A stretch of DNA of 64,000 bases from Chryseobacterium sp. JUb7 (GTDB lineage: Bacteria > Bacteroidota > Bacteroidia > Flavobacteriales > Weeksellaceae), in assembly GCF_024806495.1 (NCBI RefSeq), contig NZ_JANUFF010000001.1, positions 310,001 to 374,000 of the forward strand. The letters are read 5' to 3'. Shown here piece by piece: positions 53,867 through 61,410 of the stretch. The translations under genes and the position numbers were made by a program. The stretch's first letter is position 1; the number at the start of each line of letters is the position of its first letter. The notes below the pieces were generated by a model. That model ran no database searches. It was not told the DNA's origin and worked only from the letters and a program-made list of their open reading frames with translations.

Positions 53867-54919
53867 ATGGAATATAGATTTTTAGGAAAATCGGGACTTC
53901 AGGTTCCTGTTCTTAGTTTTGGTACCGCTACTTTTGGTGGCGAAGGCGATTTTTTCAAAGCCTGGGGAAGCACACAGGCAGATGAAGCAAAAAATCTGAT
54001 CAATATCTGCTTGGATGCAGGAGTTAATTTATTCGATACTGCTGATATCTACTCTGACGGAAAATCTGAAGAAGTTTTAGGAAAAGCTATTGAAGGAATT
54101 TCAAGAGATAAACTTCTTTTATCAACAAAGGCCTCCTTCACATTTGGTGATAATCCACGCAATCAGGGTTCTTCCAGAACTCATATCCTGAAGCAGATTG
54201 AAGGAAGCTTAAAACGTTTAGGAACAGATTATATCGACATTTATCACATGCATGGTTTCGATGGAAATACTCCTCTCGAAGAAACCATGAAAGTTCTTGA
54301 CGAGTTAGTTACCAGTGGAAAAGTCCGTTATATTGCGGCTTCCAATTTCTCAGGTTGGCATTTGATGAAATCTATCGGTATTTCAGATAAATATGGCTGG
54401 AGCAGACACATCGCTCATCAGGTTTACTATTCGCTTGCCAACCGTGAATACGAATGGGAACTGATGCCTCTGGGATTAGATCAAAATGTAGGTGCTATTG
54501 TTTGGTCTCCCCTTTCGTCAGGACGTTTGAGCGGAAAATACGGTAGAAATAAACCAATTCCCCAGGAAGGCAGGATTGCAAAAGGCGGAAGCCCGGTTCC
54601 GGAGGCAGTTGTACAGGAAGAAATTTTCTACAACACGATTGATGCACTGGAAGAAGTAGCTGCTGAAGTCGGAAAAAATGTAGCTCAGGTTGCTCTGAAC
54701 TGGCTTGTTCAGCGTCCAACGGTTTCAAGCATTATTATTGGTGCAAGAAATGAAGAGCAATTGAAACAAAACCTTGAAGCGGTGGGCTGGAATCTAACCC
54801 GTGAACAGGTTGAAAAACTGGACAAAGCAAGTGAAATTCCTCCAATTTATCCATACTGGCATCAATGGCAAAACAAAAGCCTTAATCCTACACCGGATTT
54901 TTACAGTCATTTAAAATAA
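53867..54919 (+). CDS. Aldo/keto reductase
   Basis: A 350-residue aldo/keto reductase. Motifs are LFDTADIYS (Asp, Tyr), LSTKASF (Lys) and YHMHGFD (His). The C-terminal extension YWHQWQNKSLNPTPDF and GARNEEQLKQNLEAVGW are of the PsAKR type. It is the second AKR of this run, 97 bases after DUF3861 and 23 bases before the next dehydrogenase. Confidence 0.9.
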   Translation: MEYRFLGKSGLQVPVLSFGTATFGGEGDFFKAWGSTQADEAKNLINICLDAGVNLFDTADIYSDGKSEEVLGKAIEGISRDKLLLSTKASFTFGDNPRNQGSSRTHILKQIEGSLKRLGTDYIDIYHMHGFDGNTPLEETMKVLDELVTSGKVRYIAASNFSGWHLMKSIGISDKYGWSRHIAHQVYYSLANREYEWELMPLGLDQNVGAIVWSPLSSGRLSGKYGRNKPIPQEGRIAKGGSPVPEAVVQEEIFYNTIDALEEVAAEVGKNVAQVALNWLVQRPTVSSIIIGARNEEQLKQNLEAVGWNLTREQVEKLDKASEIPPIYPYWHQWQNKSLNPTPDFYSHLK

Positions 54920-54942
54920 TTTTTGATACAGAATTTTAAAAA

Positions 54943-55800
54943 ATGAATACAGAAAAAATAGGATTTATAGGTCTCGGAAATATGGGTTATCCGATGGCCA
55001 AAAACCTTGAAAAAGCAGGCTTTCCGCTTTCTGTTTACAACAGAACAACTCAGAAAGCGGAAGGTTTTAAAGAAAAATCAGTGGTATGCAGTTCTGTTTC
55101 TGAGCTGGTGAAACATAATGATATAATTTTCACGATGCTAACGAATGATGATGCTGTAGAGGCCGTCTATGAAGATATCTTAGCATCTGATATTACCGGC
55201 AAATTATTCATTGATATGAGTACCATTTCTCCTGAGGTAAGCAAAGAAATCTCAGGTGCCGTTAAAATAAAAGAAGCTTCGTTCATTGACGCACCTGTTG
55301 CCGGAAGTACGAAGCCGGCGAAGGAAGGAACTTTAATTATTATGGCCGGCGGAGAAGAAAAAGATATCCAGAGAGCACTTCCCTATTTAGAAAAATTAGG
55401 CAAAGAAATTAAACATCTTGGTGAAAACGGAAAAGGAATTGCAGCAAAACTCTCTGTGAACTACTTTATTTCAACCATTTATCAGGGATTAGCAGAAACG
55501 ATTTTATTTTCGGATAAATTAGGAATTAACCGTAAAGAGATGCTTGAGATCATCAATGAAAGTGCAAGTGGCAGTGGTGCTACGAAGGTGAAAACACCGC
55601 TCTTGATTAATGACACTTATGAACCTGCTTTTGCTCTTGATCTGATGTTAAAAGACATTATTCTCGCAAAAAATGCAGGAGCCGACTTCCCTTTATCCAA
55701 AATATTGCTGGAAACTTATCAGTCTGCTCATGATGAAGGCTTCGGGAAAGATGATGTCATAGGAATTATTAATTATCTGAAAAATAAAATGAAGGTTTAA
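54943..55800 (+). CDS. NAD(P)-dependent beta-hydroxyacid dehydrogenase family
   Basis: A 285-residue 3-hydroxyisobutyrate/tartronate-semialdehyde-type reductase. The Rossmann motif GFIGLGNMGYPMAKNL lies at the N-terminus; DAPVAGSTKPAKEG is the substrate-binding loop, and the Lys in GIAAKLSVN is the catalytic residue. It belongs to the same run as the two AKRs. The exact substrate is unknown, and GLYR1/GhbD-like activity is possible. Confidence 0.88.
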   Translation: MNTEKIGFIGLGNMGYPMAKNLEKAGFPLSVYNRTTQKAEGFKEKSVVCSSVSELVKHNDIIFTMLTNDDAVEAVYEDILASDITGKLFIDMSTISPEVSKEISGAVKIKEASFIDAPVAGSTKPAKEGTLIIMAGGEEKDIQRALPYLEKLGKEIKHLGENGKGIAAKLSVNYFISTIYQGLAETILFSDKLGINRKEMLEIINESASGSGATKVKTPLLINDTYEPAFALDLMLKDIILAKNAGADFPLSKILLETYQSAHDEGFGKDDVIGIINYLKNKMKV

Positions 55801-55832
55801 TTAAACGATGGAATTAACAGAAAAAATACACC

Positions 55833-56216
55833 ATGAAAGATTTTAAAACATCATTTTTCTTTTTGCGATTACCAATTGCTATTTCACTAGCCGGACACGG
55901 ACTTGTTCGCATTCCCAAGCTTTCGGCTTTCAGCGACTGGATGGTTACTTCTATGGAAAAATCGGCTATTCCAACAGTTTTGATTGTTCCTTTCAGTTAT
56001 ATACTGCCTGTTCTGGAAGCTGTTTTAGGAATTTTACTCTTATTGGGATTTAAAATAAAATATACAGTATATTCCGTTTTGGTTTTAATGAGTATTCTTA
56101 TTCTGGGAAGCTGCTCGATTGAAAACTGGTCTGCCATTGAAGCACAATTATTGCATTCTTTTTATCTCTTCGGCCTGTTTTGGTTTTATGAAAAATATAA
56201 AACGGAAAAACAATAA
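55833..56216 (+). CDS. DoxX-family membrane protein
   Basis: A 127-residue, four-helix inner-membrane protein with FLRLPIAISLAGHGLVRIPK at the first helix and a conserved SWxxxE-like pattern. DoxX family proteins in flavobacteria often accompany reductases of stress or quinone pathways. Its role is unclear. Confidence 0.85.
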   Translation: MKDFKTSFFFLRLPIAISLAGHGLVRIPKLSAFSDWMVTSMEKSAIPTVLIVPFSYILPVLEAVLGILLLLGFKIKYTVYSVLVLMSILILGSCSIENWSAIEAQLLHSFYLFGLFWFYEKYKTEKQ

Positions 56217-56306
56217 AACTGAGCTTTGGATTCCGGGCTTATTATTTTTTAATCCGAATTCACATAAACAAGTCGTCATTTATTATTTATCATAATAATC
56301 AGTACC

Positions 56307-56762
56307 ATGAATGTAGAAAATTTTAAAGGAAATAACTGGACTGCCAGAAAAGTTGACAATGTCTATATTGTAAGCCTCAAAGATAAGTCTGGTATTGTAG
56401 AGACACTGACCGATTTTATTCAAAACCAACATATTCATTCCGGAGAAGTTACCGGAATTGGTGCGGTAAATGAGGTTACATTACGGTTTTTCACCCCATC
56501 AACAAAAAATTATGTTGATAAAACTTTTTATGAGCAGATGGAAGTTACCAATATCTCCGGAAATGTTTCGGAAATTGAAGGAAAACCAACCCTGCACCTG
56601 CATATTACATTAGGAAGAGAAGATTATACAGCGTTGGCAGGGCATCTTTTGGATGCCAGAATCCGTGGAGCAGGAGAATTTATTTTCTATCCGCTAAACA
56701 CTAGCGTGACTAAGATAAAAGACCCCGAAATAGGATTAAATTTTTATGATTTTGAAAAATAA
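56307..56762 (+). CDS. PCC (DUF296) domain protein
   Basis: A 151-residue cytoplasmic protein with the PCC/DUF296 fold: VTGIGAVNEVTLRFF and the metal-binding HLHITLGREDYTALAGHL. The domain occurs alone in bacteria and fused to AT-hooks in plants. It is co-directional with the neighbouring Crp gene 22 bases downstream. The biochemical function is uncertain. Confidence 0.88.
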   Translation: MNVENFKGNNWTARKVDNVYIVSLKDKSGIVETLTDFIQNQHIHSGEVTGIGAVNEVTLRFFTPSTKNYVDKTFYEQMEVTNISGNVSEIEGKPTLHLHITLGREDYTALAGHLLDARIRGAGEFIFYPLNTSVTKIKDPEIGLNFYDFEK

Positions 56763-56784
56763 TATTTTTGAATAAATTATTCTG

Positions 56785-57366
56785 ATGTTTGAGGTACTCT
56801 TTGCCCATATAAAAAATAAAGTTGATGTAAGCGAAACACAGGAAACGGAACTGAAATCATTTTTTGTTTCGAAAAAACTGCGAAAAAAGCAGTATTTATT
56901 GCAGGAAGGTGATGTTTGCAAAAATCTTTCTTTTGTCAGTAAAGGTTTGCTCAAGTCCTACTTTTTAGACGAAAAAGGAAATGAACATATCAACATGTTT
57001 GCATTTGAGGGATGGTGGATCTCTGATTTCAACAGCTTTATCAATCAGGAAAATGCAGTTCTAACCATTGATGCTGTAGAAGAAACCGAGCTCTTGATGA
57101 TCAATCGTGAAGATTATGAGAAAATGATGCTGCAGATTCCGGTGATGGACCGGTATTTCAGAATTCTGTATCAAAACAGTCTGGTAACAAAAGACTACCG
57201 TCTCATTGTTTCAAGCGGTTATACAGCTGAAGAAAAATATACTCAACTGGCTCAAAACAGTCCGGAACTTATTAAAAGGCTCCCTCATAATCTGATCGCT
57301 TCTTATCTTGGTCTGGCACCCGAAACAATCAGCAGAGTCAGAAAAAAACTGTCTTTAAAAGATTAA
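56785..57366 (+). CDS. Crp/Fnr-family regulator with FNR-type recognition helix
   Basis: A 193-residue regulator with a cNMP-like beta-roll (about 30-115) and a C-terminal HTH (LPHNLIASYLGLAPETISRVRKKL). The recognition helix has Glu180, Ser183 and Arg184 in the PETISR pattern used by FNR to read TTGAT. There is no FNR-type cysteine cluster (only Cys45), so it should not sense oxygen through an iron-sulfur cluster. Two FNR-like boxes lie just downstream, before the next gene, making that its likely target. Confidence 0.9.
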   Translation: MFEVLFAHIKNKVDVSETQETELKSFFVSKKLRKKQYLLQEGDVCKNLSFVSKGLLKSYFLDEKGNEHINMFAFEGWWISDFNSFINQENAVLTIDAVEETELLMINREDYEKMMLQIPVMDRYFRILYQNSLVTKDYRLIVSSGYTAEEKYTQLAQNSPELIKRLPHNLIASYLGLAPETISRVRKKLSLKD

Positions 57367-57412
57367 AATGTATCTGGAATCACAAAAAACAGTAATTCCA
57401 AATCCTAAATCC

Positions 57413-57449
57413 TTGACCCAAATCAATCAAAACCCATGATCTGGATCAA
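57413..57449. promoter_or_regulatory. Two FNR-like binding sites before the PRISE gene
   Basis: TTGAC-CCAA-ATCAA (57413-57426) and ATGAT-CTGG-ATCAA (57436-57449) each match TTGAT-N4-ATCAA at 9 of 10 positions. Their centres are 23 bases apart. If the start of transcription lies about 5 bases past the -7 box (57472-57479), they fall near -64.5 and -41.5, the usual activator positions. Confidence 0.6.
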
Positions 57450-57471
57450 GTGTTTGCAGCCTTACCGTCCA

Positions 57472-57479
57472 TAATTTTG
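57472..57479 (+). promoter_or_regulatory. -7 promoter box of the PRISE gene
   Basis: TAATTTTG matches TAnnTTTG, 19 bases before the ATG at 57499. A TTG at 57454-57456 is a possible, slightly short-spaced -33 element. Confidence 0.5.
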
Positions 57480-57498
57480 TAAAAGAAATTTTATCAAA

Positions 57499-58575
57499 AT
57501 GGAAAACAAAGAAAATATCGCACTGGTAGTCGGTGCTACAGGAATTACGGGAAGTAATCTTGCACAGGAATTAATTTCACAAGGTTGGATGACCTATGGT
57601 TTATCCAGAAATCCTAATGAAAATATAGTAGGATTGCACTCTTTAAAAGCCGACTTGCTTGATGAAAAGAGTTTGATAACTGCTTTAGAAAATATTTCAC
57701 CTACTCACATTTATTTTACTACCTGGATGCGTAATGAAACAGAAGATGAAAATATTCGTGTCAACAGTGCGCTTATCAGAAATCTTTTAAACGCTTTAGC
57801 TCCGAAAAAATCTGTAAAACATGTCGCTTTGGTTACAGGGCTTAAACATTATCTCGGACCGTTTGAGGCTTATGCCAAAAGTGGAACCTTACCTGAAACA
57901 CCTGTAAGGGAAGAGCATCCCCGTCTCCCCCTTCCCAATTTTTATTATGCCCAGGAAGATGAAGTCTACAAAGCATCAGAAAGAGATGGCTTCACCTGGA
58001 GTGTTCACAGACCACATACCGTAATTGGACATGCTGTGGGAAATCTGATGAACATGGGAACAACCTTAGCTGTGTATGCCAGTATTTGTAAGGAAACAGG
58101 AAGAAAATTTATCTGGCCGGGATCCTCACAACAGTGGAATGGAATTTCCGATGTTACGGATGCGAGGATTTTGGCTAAACAAATGGTATGGGCTTCTACC
58201 ACAGAATCTGCAAAAAATCAGGCTTTCAATATTGCCAATGGTGATATTTTCAGATGGAAATGGCTTTGGAAAAGATTGGCAGACTGGTTCGGCATTGAAG
58301 CTGAAGGTTTTAAAGACGATATAAAGCCTCTGGAAAAAGAATTGGAAAACGATCGTCAGACCTGGCAGGAAATCGCTTCGAAATATCATTTAAAAGAAGA
58401 GCAGCTAAACCGATTATCTTCTGCCTGGCACACTGATCTCGATCTTGGAAGACCACTTGAAGTAATGACAGATATGACAAACAGTAGAAAATTGGGCTTT
58501 ACAGCTTATCAGAATACCGAAGATTCTTTCATCGATTTATTTAAAAAATTAAGAGAGGAAAAAATTATTCCTTAA
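57499..58575 (+). CDS. PRISE-type SDR (progesterone 5-beta-reductase/iridoid-synthase-like)
   Basis: A 358-residue NAD(P)H-dependent reductase. VGATGITGSNLA (11-22) is the cofactor motif. The PRISE active-site motifs are VTGLKHYLG (Lys116) and PNFYYAQED (Tyr150). These enzymes reduce activated C=C bonds, such as enones. The gene follows the FNR-like Crp gene and carries two FNR-like boxes in its promoter, so the regulator probably controls it. Confidence 0.88.
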   Translation: MENKENIALVVGATGITGSNLAQELISQGWMTYGLSRNPNENIVGLHSLKADLLDEKSLITALENISPTHIYFTTWMRNETEDENIRVNSALIRNLLNALAPKKSVKHVALVTGLKHYLGPFEAYAKSGTLPETPVREEHPRLPLPNFYYAQEDEVYKASERDGFTWSVHRPHTVIGHAVGNLMNMGTTLAVYASICKETGRKFIWPGSSQQWNGISDVTDARILAKQMVWASTTESAKNQAFNIANGDIFRWKWLWKRLADWFGIEAEGFKDDIKPLEKELENDRQTWQEIASKYHLKEEQLNRLSSAWHTDLDLGRPLEVMTDMTNSRKLGFTAYQNTEDSFIDLFKKLREEKIIP

Positions 58576-58588
58576 ATTATCATTAAGT

Positions 58589-58616
58589 GGAGTTGTTTTA
58601 TACAGCTCCTTTTTTT
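58589..58616 (+). terminator. Terminator after the PRISE gene
   Basis: GGAGTTGT/ACAGCTCC (58589-58596, 58602-58609, one T-G) with a 5-base loop is followed by seven T's. Confidence 0.75.
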
Positions 58617-58702
58617 GTATATAATAAATTTAAACTTAACCATTACATTCGTTTTGGTCAGCTTTTTGAACTGTAAAATTTAAACCAAATCACATCATAC
58701 CA

Positions 58703-59728
58703 TTGAAACTTATCACATTTACCAATAAAGGCATTTATTGTCCACAGGGAAAATTCTACATTGATCCCTGGCGACCTGTTGATCTGGCAGTCATTACACA
58801 TGGCCATGCCGATCATGCGCGGTGGGGAATGAAAAAATATCTTTGTCATCATTTCACAAAACCGATCCTATATCAGAGAATCTCACCGGATATTGAATGC
58901 CAGAGTATTGAATACGGAGAAACGATCAATATGAATGGGGTAAAACTGTCTCTGCATCCCGCAGGTCACATTATTGGTTCGGCACAGATCCGTCTTGAGT
59001 ATAAAGGCTACGTAACGGTAATTTCCGGTGATTATAAAGTTCAGGATGATGGCTTAAGTACACCTTTTGAATTGGTTACGTGTAACGAATTTGTTACAGA
59101 AAGCACTTTCGGACTTCCTATTTACAACTGGCTTGAAGTTGAGGATTTAAATAAGAAACTCCAGAATTGGGTGCTGAAAAATAAAGAAAATGAAAAGACT
59201 TCAGTGTTCATTGGATATTCATTAGGGAAAGCACAGAGAATCATGAAAGCAGTTGAAGGACTGGGACAAATTCATGTTCACTACTCGATCGGAAAATTAA
59301 ATGAAGCTTTTGAAGCCGTTGGTATTGACCTTCCGGACTATGAAATTCCTGATTTCAGAGAAAATGTAAAACATATACAGAATGAAATTGTTATCGTTCC
59401 ACCTGCTTTGCTGGACAGTAACGTGATCAAAAAAATACCGAATGCCGCCACTGCAATTTGCTCAGGCTGGATGCAGGTGCGTGGTGCCAGAAGATGGCGA
59501 AGTGCAGATGCAGGATTTCCAATGAGTGATCATGCCGACTGGAAAGGGCTGTTACAGGCCATAAAAGCTACAGAAGCTGAAATTGTTCATGTAACACACG
59601 GACAAACTGAAGTTTTTTCTAAATATTTGAATGAAATCGGAATAAAATCTGACGTAGTAGAAACATTATACGGAGATGATGACGAGGAAGTAACAGAAAA
59701 AGAAGTCATTGAAAATCCAGAACCATGA
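58703..59728 (+). CDS. Ligase-associated DNA damage response exonuclease (MBL fold)
   Basis: A 341-residue metallo-beta-lactamase-fold nuclease. Metal ligands include the HGHADH motif (33-38) and later conserved residues (PAGHIIGSAQI, SGDYKVQ). It belongs to the Lhr-Core/ligase/exonuclease/phosphoesterase repair cluster known in many bacteria. The start is TTG at 58703 (MKLITFTNKG), since no ATG is nearby. It overlaps the ligase gene by 4 bases (ATGA). Confidence 0.92.
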   Translation: MKLITFTNKGIYCPQGKFYIDPWRPVDLAVITHGHADHARWGMKKYLCHHFTKPILYQRISPDIECQSIEYGETINMNGVKLSLHPAGHIIGSAQIRLEYKGYVTVISGDYKVQDDGLSTPFELVTCNEFVTESTFGLPIYNWLEVEDLNKKLQNWVLKNKENEKTSVFIGYSLGKAQRIMKAVEGLGQIHVHYSIGKLNEAFEAVGIDLPDYEIPDFRENVKHIQNEIVIVPPALLDSNVIKKIPNAATAICSGWMQVRGARRWRSADAGFPMSDHADWKGLLQAIKATEAEIVHVTHGQTEVFSKYLNEIGIKSDVVETLYGDDDEEVTEKEVIENPEP

Positions 59729-61305
59729 AACATTTTGCAGATTTAATCAATGCTCTGGAGAGCACCAACAAAACCAACGCTAAAATCGATGCCATTATCG
59801 ATTATCTTGAACGTGCTCCGGATGAAGATAAAGTATGGTTTATCGCTTTGTTTACAGGTAAAAGACCCAAAAGAAATGTCAATACCAATTATATGAAAGA
59901 ATGGGCCCTGGAAATTACAAAATTACCATTCTGGCTGTTTCAGGAAAGCTACTCTTCAGTCGGAGATCTGGGCGAAACATTATCACTAATTCTCCCTCCT
60001 CCAAATGAAAAAATAGACCGTACACTATCTCAATGGATGCTTGAAATCATCGATTTGAAAGGCAAAACCGATGCAGAGAAAAAAAACTTTGTTTTAAATT
60101 CCTGGAACGGACTGGATTATACCGAGCGGTTAATTTTCAATAAATTATTGGGCGGAAGCTTCAGAATAGGAGTTTCAGATAAAACTTTGATTAATGCTTT
60201 AACAAAGTTTTCAAATCAGGAATCAAGCACCCTGACCCATAGTTTGATGGGAAAATGGCAGCCTGATGAAATTTCATTTAAAGAGCTTATTTCAGCCGAA
60301 AAAATTAATCCTGACAATTCAAAACCTTATCCATTCTGTCTGGCTTATCCTTTAGAAAAAGAACTGGAAGAATTGGGTGATCCTGATGAATGGCAAATTG
60401 AATATAAATGGGACGGAATCCGTGGGCAGATCATTAAAAGAAATGATGAAGTTTTTATCTGGTCAAGGGGTGAAGAACTTATTACGGAGCAGTTTCCTGA
60501 AATTACTGAAACTATAAAACAGATGAACGGAAATTTTGTTTTAGATGGAGAAATACTTGCGGTAAAGGATAGTAAGGTTTTAAATTTTAATGAATTACAG
60601 AAAAGATTAAACAGGAAAACTTTAACTAAAAAAATGCTCTCAGAAATTCCTATTGAAGTATTTGTCTATGATCTTTTAGAGCTCGAAAATAATGATCTGA
60701 GAGAAAAGCCAATTGCTGCAAGACGTGCCATGCTGGAAGAGCTATTATTAAATGAAGATCCTGAAAATATAAAGCTTTCTCAAATCATTGATTTTGAAAA
60801 TTGGAACGAATTAAATGAAATCAGAGAAAATTCAAGAGAAATAAACAGCGAAGGGCTGATGCTGAAACAAAAAAAATCACCCTATCATTCCGGAAGAAAA
60901 AAAGGCGACTGGTGGAAATGGAAAATTAACCCACTGACCATTGATGCTGTTCTGATTTACGCTCAAAAAGGAAGCGGAAGACGAAGCGCTTATTATACCG
61001 ACTATACTTTTGCTGTTAAAAAAGGTGACTCTCTGGTCACAATTGCAAAAGCATATTCAGGATTAACGGATAAAGAAATCATGGAAGTAAGCAAGTTTGT
61101 CAACAAAAATGCTATCGAAAAGTTTGGACCCGTTCGAACCGTGAAAGCCGAGCTTGTTTTTGAGATTGCATTTGAAGGCATTGGCTTTAGCAATCGCCAT
61201 AAAAGTGGTGTAGCGCTACGCTTTCCAAGAATTGTAAGATGGCGAAAAGATAAAACAGCAGATGAAATCGATGATTTGGAAGAGATAAAAAAACTGATAC
61301 AATAA
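59725..61305 (+). CDS. ATP-dependent DNA ligase
   Basis: A 526-residue ligase. The N-terminal half is the ligase-specific helical DNA-binding domain. The nucleotidyltransferase lysine is Lys228 in EYKWDGIRGQ, followed by LDGEILA and KKKGDWWKWK-like motif V. It seals nicks with ATP. It is the second gene of the repair cluster, overlapping the exonuclease gene by 4 bases. The C-terminal OB-fold ends at about residue 520. Confidence 0.93.
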   Translation: MKHFADLINALESTNKTNAKIDAIIDYLERAPDEDKVWFIALFTGKRPKRNVNTNYMKEWALEITKLPFWLFQESYSSVGDLGETLSLILPPPNEKIDRTLSQWMLEIIDLKGKTDAEKKNFVLNSWNGLDYTERLIFNKLLGGSFRIGVSDKTLINALTKFSNQESSTLTHSLMGKWQPDEISFKELISAEKINPDNSKPYPFCLAYPLEKELEELGDPDEWQIEYKWDGIRGQIIKRNDEVFIWSRGEELITEQFPEITETIKQMNGNFVLDGEILAVKDSKVLNFNELQKRLNRKTLTKKMLSEIPIEVFVYDLLELENNDLREKPIAARRAMLEELLLNEDPENIKLSQIIDFENWNELNEIRENSREINSEGLMLKQKKSPYHSGRKKGDWWKWKINPLTIDAVLIYAQKGSGRRSAYYTDYTFAVKKGDSLVTIAKAYSGLTDKEIMEVSKFVNKNAIEKFGPVRTVKAELVFEIAFEGIGFSNRHKSGVALRFPRIVRWRKDKTADEIDDLEEIKKLIQ

Positions 61306-61410
61306 ACGTTTCGACTCTGCTCATCCGGACAATTCTGATACCAGACAGTCATTTTCAGGAATATCAGTCTGGGCATAATCAAAGACTTTAACTTACTTAA
61401 ATAAAATAAT

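Noticed and set aside
61306..61410. TTCGACTCTGCTCA segment resembling the CTTCGAC repeat
   Set aside because: Too diverged and lacking a partner to be called a repeat copy.
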